NCBI GenBank assembly: GCA_050084985.1
Contig: JBITNC010000001.1
Span: forward strand, 147,684,001 to 147,748,000
Source: Nageia nagi
Taxonomy: Eukaryota; Pinophyta
Reading direction: 5' to 3'
DNA length: 64,000 nucleotides
Below the pieces are notes generated by a model. That model did not search any database. It saw nothing but the letters and a program-made list of their open reading frames with translations, and was not told the origin of the DNA. Position numbers and translations under genes: made by a program. Shown in pieces: positions 47,601-59,262 of this stretch (position 1 is the stretch's first letter; each line of letters starts with the position of its first letter).

Positions 47601-48488
47601 GCATATCCAAACTTAAGGCAACATTTGAAATGATTGATCTTGATCTTTTATAATACTATCTTAGAATGCAAGTGTATCAATATAAGGATTGCACTTATCT
47701 CAATATAAATATATATTAGACATCTTACAGAAGTTTGGAATGAAGGAATGTAGATATGCTATGATCCCAATCTCTTCTGAATCACTATTTCTTTGAGCTC
47801 TAACTCTCAATTAGTTGATGCTATAATTTATAGGTAATTAATTGGTAGTATTTTATATTTAACTATTTTCAACCTAGATATTACCTTTACAGTGAATCTA
47901 ATAGCTCGATTCATGTAGAAACCATATGTTGAGCACCTCAATGTTGTTAAATAAATTTTGAGGTATATTGCAAGGACTAAGGATATTGGTCTCAAATATT
48001 CTAAGTTGCTCTCATTTGATCTCTTTAAATTCTTAGATTCTAACTATGGGAGAGATAGAGATGATAGAAAATCAACCTCTATGTATGTGCTATCTCTTAA
48101 GCTTTCAAGAAGTAGGCTACCATTTCTCTTTCCACTATAGAAGCTAAATATCATGCCATGTCTATTTCAGTCCAAGAAGCCATTTGGCTAAAGAATATTC
48201 TAAAAGAAATTGGATATGAGCAAGCTAGTTTATCTTTGATATCTTCAAATAATCAATTGGCTATTTCTTTAGCTAAGAATCTTGTATTCTATTAGAGAAC
48301 AAAACATGCAAAAATCCATACCCATTTTATTAGAGAAGGTTCTTGATGGCATCATACATGTAGAGTATTGTCCATCCACCTTGAACTTTGTTGATTTGTT
48401 CACCAAGCCACTCTCAAAAGCTCACTTTTGTAAGCTTAGGGATGCTATTAGGTTGGTGAAGTTGCTCTCAAGGGGGAGTGAAGTTTGA
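44657..48488 (+). pseudogene. copia-2 gag-pol, broken
   Basis: Homologous to the copia-1 polyprotein along its length: gag (WINDEFMVFIILQSFSSKF; CKYCGI knuckle interrupted by TAA at 45506), decayed protease, integrase (LTFINDFIRMIFG; SDNGGEYNSNKFNDYC; QQNG read as stop-NC), RT (QLDIKSAFLNGDLDV; LLHVDDLLI, where the usual YVDD has become HVDD) and RNase H (SNYGRDRDDRKSTS). It ends with the same LSRGSEV as copia-1. Stops and frameshifts occur every few hundred bases; a segment after ~46600 is deleted relative to copia-1. The first Met follows the putative acceptor, supporting the start chosen for copia-1. Confidence 0.9.
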
Positions 48489-48549
48489 ATTCTTGTGTTG
48501 AATTTATATTTATGATGACAACTTCACTCCTAAAAGGATTTTGTATTTT

Positions 48550-48740
48550 ATAGTGTTGATTTTGTCATACACCTTCATGGTAATTTCACTTTGTGATTAA
48601 CTTGTACAAATTTTTAAAAGCAAAAAGATCAACCAATCTAGCACTATTCAATTATCCATGTGTGATGAATTCTTATGTGTATTTTAACACTATTCAATTT
48701 TCTATATGTGATAAAATCATATGTGCATGCTCTATTTTGT
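48550..48740 (+). repeat. copia-2 3' UTR repeats
   Basis: Decayed units of the same kind as in copia-1 and copia-3, e.g. AGCACTATTCAATTATCCAT and AACACTATTCAATTTTCTAT with GTGTGATGAATTCTTATGTG, located between the pol stop and the purine tract. Confidence 0.65.
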
Positions 48741-49199
48741 AATGATAATCAACACATGTTTTATATATTGTAGGTGACTATGAGTTTTGGCTTGGCATCT
48801 TTATGATGACTTATAGTGCACCATTGATGAATTCATGATGGCATTTTGCATGATTTATCTATCTTAGTTGATATGAATATGTTGCATCTAACTGATCTTG
48901 TTATTTGAGCTACTTATGACCTATAAGTTCCTTTATAATTATAGGTTACTTACTTTGGATATGCAAGCTCTTAGAGACTTTTCATGACTTCCAGTTGGAT
49001 GACTACTTCATGTACATTAAAATTGATTATGGTTAATAATTGTATTTAGAAAAATAGTGAATCTCGAACTAGATCTTGCTTACTTCATAAATATGTAAAA
49101 AGTTCTCGTCTTCAGGTGTATCTATTTCGAGGAGAACTTTTTACTTTGTTTTTTTCTTCTCTATTATTCTCTCTATCCTAATATTGCATTAAGGAAGAG

Positions 49200-49692
49200 T
49201 GTTGGAATGTATAATGCATTATTGTAAAGGTTTATATTAATTTTATTTATAAATTCATTAATACTTAAGGGTATCATTAGATACCTTAAGTATTTAAGTG
49301 AATATGATAATGTAACTTGTCCTACGCTTCATATCATGAGCATGCCCTTTGGATAAAAGGATGTGCATGTCATGCTTTTGTACATTGTGTAAAAGGGTGA
49401 TCTAAAGAGAGATTTTGGCCTATAAATAGGTACCTCTTTGGATCATACACCAATTTGTGGAGTAAAGCTATGCTATAAGATAGTGTTTAGAAGATGAGTT
49501 AGGAGAATTGTAATTGATTCATGTTTGTGAATGAAGTGAGATTTAGTTAGTGGATGTACTCCTAGTTGGAGAAACCACTTACATCTTGTGTCACTTTGTG
49601 AGATTGTCTTCTTGAGTTATCTTGATGTTAGTATGAGCTTTCATATGATCTTGGGCATTTAAGATTGTATTCTTTATAGTTCAATCCCTTCA
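49200..49692 (+). repeat. copia-2 3' LTR
   Basis: 493 bp, preceded by the purine tract AAGGAAGAG (49191-49199). Paired with 41658-42123. Confidence 0.92.
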
Positions 49693-49876
49693 TCATCGAT
49701 GTTTGAACTTAAATCATTAGCATTCAAGGGCATGAATAGGATAAAAAAGAAAAGTCAATGCTTTTTTTTTTTAAATTTATCTTTGGTGATTAGTCATAGT
49801 TCTTATTGCTTTCTTGCCCCTTTCTTGTGATTGACCAACATTTGATACACCCTATCATATTATGTGGACCAAGATT

Positions 49877-50850
49877 TTACCTAGAAGGAGGCTAGCTATC
49901 TGGATGAGGCCAATCTGAGAGGAGGTAGGGTTTTAAAATATCTCTTTTTGAATTTTTTCTTATTGTATTATTTTTAAGGTCTAATTCAAAAAAAGAAAAT
50001 CATAGGATTGTTTATTTTTATGTTTAGACTAATTTAAACTGTTTAGTTTCTTATTTTAGTCTCAATTTTTAGTGTTTTAAAATATTTTAAAATCCTTGAT
50101 CATGATCACTAACCAGGGATGAGAGTTTGTAAAATCATTGATGTTTAGTATCAAATGTTGATGACTTGGGAAATTGGGTCTCCCAATTGTCAATATTTGA
50201 CCTAAAAATGCAATTATTTTATTTTATTTTAAATACTTTGCTTAGTTACATTTTTCTCTAGGTTTTTTATGTGTTCAAGTCCAGGGGTGTTACCCTTCCA
50301 TCCTATAAAAGGGGTGCCAATTTCTCATTGCTGCAAACCACACTTTCTTTCGATCTATGGGCATTAGAGTTGGACCTTGTATGGGTCATATACACTGGGA
50401 GTATCCCTTCTTGTAGCCTTACTGGAGAGGTGGAACTCCACCACATCCACTTTCCATCTCCCAATAGGGGAAATGATGATTACTATTGAGAAAATTCATC
50501 ATCTATACTACCTATCCATCCATGATTGATGGATTTAGCATTCGGTTGATAGGGACAAGGTATGATTGACCATATATTATTTGCATGGGGCTAGCCAAGT
50601 AGACACTGTTATTTTTGAGATTAGCTTAGGAGAGATCTAGTATTACTATTATTAGCTAGGGGATTAGCAGGGGACCATCAAATTTTGTTAGTTGATGGGC
50701 ATGATCTAGTGTTATGCCCTTCCTAATACCTATAGTGGGTAATTTTTGTGGTCTTTATTACTAGTTATGGTAGACATGATTCAAAATTTCATCATCTATG
50801 CTTGGGTGCCTACCTTATTGGATCAAATTTACAAGGAGTTATTCTTTTTG
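49877..50850 (+). pseudogene. PMD gene fragment of Tat-C, antisense to its host element
   Basis: Exon 1 is 49877-49924, with the start ATG decayed to TTA and ending RPI-stop-EE; donor GAG|GTAGGG; the intron is 49925-50261, acceptor TTCTCTAG|GTTTTT; exon 2 is 50262-50850. The splice sites and phase match the Tat-A copy. Recognisable pieces, in more than one frame: VFKSRG, STFHLPIGEMMITIE, VDTVIFEISLGEI, LWSLLLVMVDMI and YAWVPTLLDQIYKELFF. It stops abruptly at 50850, where the Tat-B LTR begins; the missing part should lie beyond Tat-B. Confidence 0.8.
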
Positions 50851-52942
50851 TGTATATCAAATTATGAACCTAAAATGCAATTTAGAAAGATAAATCATTC
50901 AACATAATTAATCATGAACATATTCGACAATACACATCAATAATAATAATGATACTATATTCTAAAGTATTTGAATACAAAAAGCGAGTTTTTATTGATC
51001 TATTGTAATCAACATTTGACAGTGATCGTTGTGGATCAGTAACAGTTGATAATGGATTGACAACGATCAGTCAGATCGGTAACGATTGAAGCATGACTCT
51101 GCATTCTCTATGCCATCATTGTGTTCATTGTAAACCTTTGGCCTTTGTTATCGATCTGATGAATCATCGTCGACCGATCTTTGAATCATTGACAATCAGC
51201 TCTGTATGCACTGGAGTAATCTTCACAGAATTTTGAAGTGTTTTTGTCTATTCCTTGTTGTTCTCCTTCACACTTACTTCCATCGTTCCTTTTCTGTATT
51301 GACCCTGCACACAGAAAATGAATAAAACATCAAAAGCATACCTGCTCACACATATGAATCAGTAAATGAATAACATAATATGGAAATATAATTGAGAGGA
51401 GATTTGCTATTTATCAAGCTTACAACCTTTTGCTAATAATCTCCTGATTTGATTTCAGTAGAGCTTCGCTACAGTAAAATTGGGTCCCTTTGTTCACGTA
51501 CAAAGCTTCAATTTATAAGCTTCAAGGTTTGTTATTCATTTATTTTGGCGTCACGAGATTCCAGGTAACCTCTCAAACTAAATTTTGAGGTGTTGTTATC
51601 TTCCATCTGTATCCATGATTACAAATTATACGTACTAGGCTTTTCCAGGCTTATATTTGTTTGTTGTTTAACTATTCATGGATCGTCACCGATTTTTTAG
51701 CGATTATATATTAACATTAGAATGGTCGCTCTATGGTCATTTTTTAATGACAAGGGTCGTAAGACCACTTGTTTTATATATGTTTGAAAAGATTGATTCG
51801 ATAATATAATAAATTCTTTATTGAAGCCCTGGTGTACTTTACTTGCAATCATGAGTTCATTTTAAGATCCCTGGGAGTTTTTCTGGAGCAAACAAAACAA
51901 GCTGGAGTCAATAGTTAAAGCATTATGGAATGAAATGATGATGTCATAGAGGATAAGATAGTCATGTTTTGGTAAAGACTGGGTTTTAGAGATGGTGAGG
52001 TCAGCATGGGTGAGTAAAAAGGCTAGAGCCCATAAATTAAGTGTTCTGGAAGGAAATGATAAAGCTCAGTTGTGGAAAAGCTCAGGTTCCAGAGATGATG
52101 GGGTCAGCAAGGAGTGATCAAATAGCCAGAGCTGGTGATTAAAGCATTCCAGAAGGAAATGATGATGATGTCATGGGGAGAACAATGTTCACATTTTTGA
52201 ATGAAATCAGGTCCCAGAAGTGATGAGGTCATCAAGGAATGATCAACTAGCCGGAGTCGATAAGTAGAGCATTCTGAAAGTATGAAGATGATGTCACTAG
52301 GAGAACAATGTTCACATTTTTGAATGAAATTGGGTCTCAGAAGTGATGAAGTCATCAAGTAGTGATCAAATAGCCAAAGCTGATGAATAAAGCATTCTAG
52401 AAGTAAGAAGATGATGTCACGGGGAGAATGATGTTCACATTTTGAACGAAACCGAGTCCCAGAAGTGATGAAGTCATCAAGTAGTGATCAAATAGCTGGA
52501 GCCGATGAATAGAGCATTCTGAAAGTAAGAAGATGACATCATAGGGAGAATGATGTTCACATTTTGAATGAAATCAAGTCCCAGAAGTGATGAAGTCATC
52601 AAGTAGTGATCGAATAGTCGGAGCCGATGAATAGAGCATTCCGAAAGTAAGAAGATGATGTCATAGGGAGAATGATGTTCACATTTTGAATGAAACCGAG
52701 TCCCAAAAGTGATGAAGTCATCAAGTAGTGATTGAATAGCTAAAGCTGGTAAGTAAAGCATTTCGAAATGTAGAGATGAGGTCGACGATTGTTCTTGATT
52801 TACTTTGATTAAGATTGTTGACGGTGCATATATTACATAATCTTAATCAACAATTATTTTAATGTGATATATATTAGAAGAAATACTTGTTTTATTTATT
52901 TATTTACTAAATTAAAAATAGGGTTTATTTTGAGTGTCTACA
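50851..52942 (-). repeat. Tat-B 3' LTR (about 2.1 kb)
   Basis: The inner edge is fixed by the purine tract and minus-strand TGTAGACACTC at 52942. The outer edge is set at 50851 (plus TGTATATCAA), where homology to the PMD gene stops; this gives TG...CA ends. A TATA-like box lies on the minus strand at 51511-51517. A motif cluster (GATCGTTGTGG, CAACGATCAGTC, GGTAACGATTG) lies at ~51000-51190, and a 122-bp tandem array at 51922-52790. The partner LTR is outside the window. Confidence 0.75.
51922..52790 (-). repeat. 122-bp tandem array in the Tat-B LTR
   Basis: Units start at about 51922, 52043, 52146, 52271, 52394, 52516, 52638 and 52760 (last partial). The spacing settles at 122-123 bp; the first two units are most diverged. 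Each contains GATGATGTCA, ATGTTCACATTTT, CAGAAGTGATGA(A/G)GTCATC and GATGAATA(G/A)AGC. Greater similarity toward the right end suggests expansion there. Confidence 0.92.
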
Positions 52943-52960
52943 TTTTGCCCCTTTTTTGAA
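52943..52960 (-). other. Tat-B polypurine tract
   Basis: Minus strand TTCAAAAAAGGGGCAAAA directly before the LTR start TGTAGACAC. Confidence 0.92.
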
Positions 52961-53788
52961 TTATCAACCAAAGATAGGGTTGATAATTTCAAAAAAAATA
53001 TATAATGAGAAGCTTTGTTGTTTGATAAAGTTGATAACTTCAGAAGTGACTATTTTCGGTATGATGATGTATTGAGCTTGTGTGACAGTTGCATGACATT
53101 TCTGTTATGTCATTTTGCATGTCTAAGCGCACCTATACCGTATAAGTTTTCTTTAATATATGAATTGTAATAGTATTGTCTTTTGTCTCGACAATGAGGT
53201 TTCGAGATGATCTCTTACATCCTGTGATTGTTTTACCATTTGAGCCCAAACTTAGTCTGGTCTATTTTTCGTATTTGACTTAGTCAAGGATCGTTGATAA
53301 TCTTTTATTATTGTTAACGACTGTAAAGTGATTATCGTGGATTTATATAGTAAAAATACTATCTTTATAATAGTATATTTTTCTAAGAATATCTTAATTT
53401 CTTATGTTTAGACTTGTTTTAATAGCGATTTTAATCATTTTACCCTAGTAAGTTTACTCAATACTAGTCCTTCATGTGCCGATGTATTTGGCAGTCATGT
53501 GACATTGGAGTATTCTTCTAGGCGAAAAATAATGTGATTTATAATGTGTTCACTTTCACCTTAGTGAACAAAGCTTTTTAATTTTTTGTCTATACACAAA
53601 TAAATTTTAAGATATTTAAGAAAAATATACTTCATTTTGTACATTTTCAAATAATATAAATCGTCAACGATTACTTATGAATCGTTACCGATCAACAATC
53701 GTTATCGATTTGATTTAAATCATTGATAATTGACATAATGATCGCTAACGATCCATGAAGTGAGGGTTTTTAAAACAAAATAGTTTTC
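52961..53788 (-). other. Tat-B non-coding DNA with CG-motif cluster
   Basis: No coding frame. Near-palindromic motifs are dense at ~53285-53330 and ~53660-53755, e.g. ATCGTCAACGATTA, AATCGTTACCGATC, AATCGTTATCGATT and GATCGCTAACGATC. Just before 53789 a GTGAGGGTTTTT stretch resembles the PMD intron 1 donor of Tat-A and Tat-C. Confidence 0.7.
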
Positions 53789-54112
53789 ATGGCAGATCAG
53801 TTGAGAGAGCAAAATTATTATCACAGGGCTGTGGAGCTTTGGCTACCTGGTTTCCTAAGATATTTTTTTGATGGTCCTAGTTCACCACCTGGGCCAGCAC
53901 TAGGGTTTCCTCATTCACCAGTTTCTGGTGGCTTGGGTCATTCAGGGAGTCGAGGCTGACATGCAGCATCGATTTCTCGATCTCAGTCTACTGCTAGGGG
54001 TGTATTTCCTCGAACATATGCTATAGGCTTGAGATCTATTACTAGGGATGAGGGTTCTTCAGGGCATCCTGGCGATCTTCATGATGATGTTGTATCTACT
54101 AGAGGACATTGA
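53789..54112 (+). pseudogene. PMD C-terminal remnant in Tat-B
   Basis: A 107-codon frame from ATG 53789 with a single internal TGA (probably from CGA) and stop at 54110. The start (REQNYYHRAVELWLPG) aligns with the Tat-A PMD tail, where DFYSGLVQMWLIGV is read; a Gly/Ser/Pro-rich stretch (FFDGPSSPPGPALGFPHS) follows. The PMD core itself is absent, so Tat-B appears to have lost it by internal deletion. Assignment rests on position, strand, composition and a short alignment. Confidence 0.6.
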
Positions 54113-56372
54113 TATTACATTTTGATGATATATATATGATGTACTTTTATTTATTGGCATTATGGCTCATGCTGATATGATGATTATGGTGTTATATTTT
54201 CTTGATGTACTGTTTAGATTATTTTTATTATGTGATGGATAGACTAATGGTATATTATAGTATTTCTATGATTCTTGATGTATGATCTTACATTTTCTAT
54301 ATAGATTTATGATGAAAATAGGTATTATGTGATATTATGTAGAAAACATAATTACCTTTTAATTACTTGATGATGAATACTTGATAACATGAAATAACAT
54401 AATTTGTTTAAATAATTGATTGATTATAAATTGCGACTAATTAACCTGTTAATTAATTTAATAATTAATAACATATTTTCTAAATGATGACAATGGTTTT
54501 GTGTGATGTATGCAAACATGATTTAGATTTGATAACTAATCATTAATACCCTAGTTTCTAATGATAACTTAATAAATCTTTTAGTACATCATTTAAAAAG
54601 TGAATTTAAATTTTTATATTGACTTTAGATATTATTTAAAATATCTAGATTCTAAATTTTTATTTTCAAATATTAAATCTTCTAGATTTTAAGATTATTT
54701 AAGGACATATTTTTATTAAAATTTTACGAAATCAGATGCATCATTTTCCGCACTTGGCAATTTTTTATAATAAACCACTTGACATGGAAAACTAATTCTT
54801 TATGGATGTTATGAACATTAACTTTATCTTGGTCAGGAGAACAATAACTAATCATTCTTATCCTTTCCATAGAAAAGCAAATTTTAATAATGTTCAAAGG
54901 TAATAGAGACTAATGACGGATGCGTATGAACATTAACTTTATCTTGGTTAGGAGAACAATAAATAATCATTCTTATCCTTACCAAAGAAAAGCAAATTTT
55001 AATAATGTTCAAAGGTAATAGGTATATTTAAAACATGGTTTAACATGAAACAATAGTGACTTTAGCAATGTATATGAACATTAACTTTATCTTGGTCAAG
55101 AGAACAATAATTAATCATTCTTATCTTTCCCAAAGAAAAGCAAATTTTAATAATGTTCAAAGATAGGGTGTATAATAGTAAAGAATGGGTTTATCAAAAT
55201 GAAACGAGTGATCCTAAACACCAACAAAGTATATAATATGAAGGATATTCATTATAACAAAAAGATTAAGTGACCTTTGAATTAATAACCAAGTTATTAT
55301 AACATCTACCTTATCTTTCTTTATTTCAAGATTTAACAACCTAAGATGATATCAAACAATATTATTATATGTTGATAAAAAACCTAAAACTCTGTGTGTG
55401 TAGTGACATTCATTTCCCTTCTTAGATCATTTGACATGGAATCATTTCAGAAACATTAATGAGCTAATCCATCCATATGGAATGTATAGAGGTCCATAGA
55501 AAGTTGCTTAACCATCTTGATCCCGCTACAACCTTGCTCTACTACCAGTCAGGCATCCATAGCCCCGGTAGAGGATATTTTAATCACCCAAGAATCATTG
55601 ATATTATGTAATAATTTTTTTTTTTTATATATATTTTCTTTTTCTTTTTTTTTACCAAATGATTCTTGGGTTTGGGATGAAACGAATAATAGGATAGATA
55701 TGTAATTTTTCACTCTTAATGTTTCTAAAATAATTTCATTCAAATTCTCTTAGAATTCCTTAATGTATTAAGTGTTTGGAGTTTTTGATTTTTCTTCAAA
55801 CATACAAATTTTATATTTTTCTATCATCTAGGGTATGTCATTTCTTTATGAAAGAAAGGATAAAGTGAATGTAGTGATAACAAGGAGATTATTCTAAGAT
55901 AACCTTTTCATACATTACACATTTACTGGATAATCACTGTTACAATGACGTGAAACATATATTTACATCATACAAGGGCAGGGCACCCAATTGCCAAGTG
56001 ACCTCTAGATGTTCCCATCTAGGTATATTTTATAATTTTATATTTTTTTGATGTTTTGTATTTTTCAAAATTTTTTAGGATTTTATGATTTTTCTATTTT
56101 TTAGGATTTTATGATTTTTTTTATTTTTTTAGGATTTTATGATTTTTCTATTTTTTAGGATTTTATGATTTTTCTATTTTTTAGGATTTTATGATTTTTC
56201 TAGGAAATATATTTGTGACGCGTTCAAATCGAGTTTGAACTGCATCAGGATTAAATGAACAATGTGTTGAACTAAACAAAAAACTAAAATCTAATACCAC
56301 TTGATTATGATAAATTTCTGGAACATAATAATCTAAGTGTTCAGATGTCACGGTTTGTGTGATTGAAATGAG
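54113..56372 (-). other. Tat-B 3' non-coding region
   Basis: Shares inverted blocks with Tat-A 22227-24315. Three copies of the GAACATTA...TAATGTTC unit lie at 54813-54895, ~54929-55012 and ~55077-55160. A T-rich simple repeat (TTTTTTAGGATTTTATGATT) recurs about five times at 56060-56200. No coding frame supported. Confidence 0.75.
54813..55160 (-). repeat. Three units bounded by GAACATTA / TAATGTTC
   Basis: Each unit is about 83 bp and begins and ends with the same 8-bp inverted repeat. The body is well conserved among copies and with the two copies in Tat-A (~23423-23503, ~23618-23700). Confidence 0.8.
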
Positions 56373-57410
56373 TCATTCTCGATATCTTAAAGTCTAGTTG
56401 TGAGTATAATCGATCATTATTTTGGGCTTTTCTATAGGCCATAGAAGATAGAAATATATCATTAAATCATATTCTGATTTGGGAGAACACCATAACTCAA
56501 AGGCATTGATACAAATGATAACTTGATACCCATTTACTTTGACATCCCAACCGTAAGATTCGCGTGTATCATAGAATGTCAAGGCCAATTTTTGTTGTAT
56601 TTCTGTAGGCATGGAAAAAACATTTGAGTACAAAGGAGTAGGGGCGTTATGAATAACTTTCATAAAGATGTCTTTGTCATACCTATTTTTGAACCCTGGA
56701 AGATAACTTCCATTATTCCGTACTCTACGTTGTTTTGACAGTATTTCGATGATCTCATTTCTAACCTTTATTTGACTTATCGTTTTAAGTTCAGCAATAT
56801 GCAAAGCTTGCCTTTTCGCTAACTTTCATTTCCAAATTGTGTGTTGCATTTGCATGCGAGAACATCTGTTAATTTGCCTATAATATTGTTGTGACGTTCT
56901 AGGGGGAAAAGCCACAAAAGTATTTGAGAAGTCATAAATCACCTTTTTATGAGGTAAATAATGTAAAATTTCATCCATCCATTCTAGGCTTTTGATTAAT
57001 TGTTTAATGCATTTCAGCCTAGCTAAATGGAGTGAATACTCAGTTAACTGACAATTTATGACAATCTTTGGTATTCCATAAGGCCATTGTAAGCAAAAAG
57101 CCATTATTCTTTGTGATATTCTTTCCATATGGGTGAAATAGATTGGTGGATCTAAAATAATGCTTACTTTGTATCCACACAAAGTGACTCCCCAATAATT
57201 ATTCCTAACACAAAACATATTAAATGTTCTTTTATATTGTTCATCAATAGTCAATTGTAAATAATTTAAAAGATTAAGATCCAATCTATGTCGTAAATAT
57301 GTTAACGTGAAATCACCTGGATATCTCGGTGGTGGAAATCATACTTGTGGTGGCATTATGCTACCTTCAACAGATTCCCTTGCCAGATTCATCTTTTCTA
57401 TTTTAATCAT
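56373..57410 (-). pseudogene. ORFX: unknown ORF downstream of integrase (Tat-B copy)
   Basis: Starts at ATG 57410 (MIKIEKMNLARES), 92 bp after the pol stop; ends at TGA 56373-56375. It aligns with Tat-A ORFX over its whole length, with most landmarks kept: YFTHMERIS, FCLQWPYGIPKI, FSNTFVAFPPRT, NNGSYLPGF and FYDTRESYGWDVKVNGYQV. Stops: TGA near 57340 (CGA in Tat-A), TGA at ~56829 (same position as in Tat-A) and TAG at 56393. Largest open pieces are 56826-57284 and 56394-56804. I recognise no domain. Confidence 0.8.
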
Positions 57411-57501
57411 TAACACTTGACAAATATTAATACTTTTATTTATTTATTATTTTAACAATAAAATAAAATAAAAGAAAACTAATGTACACACACATTTTTT
57501 T

Positions 57502-58635
57502 TTATGTATAGAAAGGTCGAAGATGCATGATATTTATAGGTTCACGCTCTTCATTTCCTTCTAAATTTGATAAATGATAAGTTCCTCTACCGAATTTTTT
57601 CTTAATGATATATGGTCCTAACCAATTTGGAGCAAACTTATCTCTAAGTTGTCGTTCTATTCGTGAAGTTTGTTGATTTTCTTTTAAAACCAAGTCACCT
57701 ATTTTGAATTCACGAATTAGAGCCCTTTTATCAAAAGCTCGTTTTATCCTTTTCTGATAAACACGCATATGCTCTAAAGCATTAATACATTTTTCATCTA
57801 AAAGTAACAATTGATCTAAGCGAGTCTGTCTTGTTTCTTCATCAGGATTTTGCTCACTCAAATTTACTCTAAGGGATGGTATCTCAAGTTCTATAGGCAG
57901 GATAGCTTCTGTTCCATACACTAAAGAGAATGGTGTTGCCCCAATAGGAGTGCGTACACTGGTACAATAAGCCCATAAGGCTTTTGGTATTTGAATATGC
58001 CAATCTCTATGAGAATCATTTACTATTTTTGCTAAGATATTTCGAATAGTTTTATTAGTAGCCTCTGCCTGTACATTGCCTTGTGGATAATAAGGAGTGG
58101 AAAAACTTTGTTTAATCTTATACTTATCACATATTTGTTTTACATCCTTATTTTTAAAATTTTTTCCATTATCCATAATTAATTGATTTGGTATACCAAA
58201 TCTACATATAATATAATTTTCTATAAAATTCGCAATTCGTGAGCCAACAGTGGAAGTCATGGGAATAGCCTCTACCCATTTGGTAAAATATTCAGTCGCT
58301 GTAATTATGAACTTATGTCCACCAGAAGATGTAGGTGTAATTTGTCCTATTAAATCTAATGCCCATTTAGAGAATGGCCAAAGTGATTGTATAGGATGCA
58401 GTTCTTGAGATGGTTGTGAAAATAAATGAGCGTATTGTTGACATTTAAAACATTTTTTAACATATTCACAACAATCTTTTTCCATAGTTGGCCAATAATA
58501 CCCCATTCATATTAATCGTTTTACAATTGCAACACCATTAAAATGTCCTCTACATGTTCCATCATGGGCAGAAGATATAGCCTTTTTAACATCATTCCAT
58601 TCAAGACATCTGAGTAAAATACCATTAAAATTTCA
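57502..58635 (-). pseudogene. Tat-B integrase, nearly intact
   Basis: A 334-codon open frame (57502-58506) carries the CX2C half of the finger (CCEYVKKCFKCQQ), the DDE residues in WALDLIGQ, IMDNGKNFKNKD and QAEATNKTI, and a C-terminal domain ending RPFYT. The His half of the finger is just upstream (HDGTCRGHF, ~58555), separated by one TGA at 58505-58507 where Tat-A has CGA. This is the best preserved gypsy integrase in the window. In Tat-A the same gene has at least seven stops. Confidence 0.9.
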
Positions 58636-59262
58636 TCAATGTAAAATATCCCCTAACAAACAATATTTAGTTGCTTTAATTTTAAAAGCTCGTTGTGCTG
58701 ATTTATTAAGGTTTGCAGGAATATTTCCAAATTTTAAAAAGTCTATCAATTCTTTGTACCAATTATCTTTATCATTTATGTCAATATTTAATACATTTTT
58801 TTCTTCATCTTCTTGTTGTAACGATGATTGAGATAATTGAATTATTTCAACTTGGATTGAAGATTGTTTAGGATCCTCTGGGATAAGAGATCCAATAGAA
58901 GCCATAGCATATGCAAATCTATTAGATGATCTTGGTGCTGCTTCTATACTAAATTGGTCAAAAGATTTTAATAATTCTTCGACTTACGCTTTATACTTTT
59001 GAAGTAAAGGCTCTCTACATTGATAAATTCCTTTCACTTGATTTACGATAAGTAAAGAATCTCCAATGAGCTTTATTCTTTTAAGTTTTAATTTAATAGC
59101 AGTTTTTAATGCTAATATCAAAGCTTCATATTCCGCATTATTATTAGTACAAGGGAATTTTAGTTTAAATGAATAAGGTATAGGGATACCTTGCGGTGTT
59201 ATGAATACAACACCTACTCCACCACCTTGTTCACATCGAGAACCATCAAAGTGTATTGTCAT
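58636..59262 (-). pseudogene. Tat-B additional RNase H (aRNH)
   Basis: MTIHFDGSRCEQGGGVGVVF, NNNAEYEALILALKT and LIGDSLLIVNQV are present in 58984-59262; a stop near 58981 is followed by an open piece to 58636. The last acidic position has changed: NRFAYAMASIG here against NRFADAMASIG in Tat-A, which would probably abolish activity. Confidence 0.88.

Larger units (their letters stand above)
41658..49692 (+). mobile_element. Decayed full-length copia element (copia-2) nested in Tat-C
   Basis: LTRs at 41658-42123 (466 bp) and 49200-49692 (493 bp) both start TGTTGGAATG and end CAATCCCTTCA. Flanking TCACC (41653-41657) and TCATC (49693-49697) are a 5-bp duplication with one transition. The primer site, leader, gag-pol, 3' UTR and purine tract are all in place, so the element is complete but mutated throughout. 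The gag-pol is clearly related to copia-1; the LTRs are only distantly similar. Confidence 0.93.

Noticed and set aside
51922-52790. Regular repeats suggestive of a CRISPR array
   Set aside because: The 122-bp units are contiguous without unique spacers and sit in a plant LTR.
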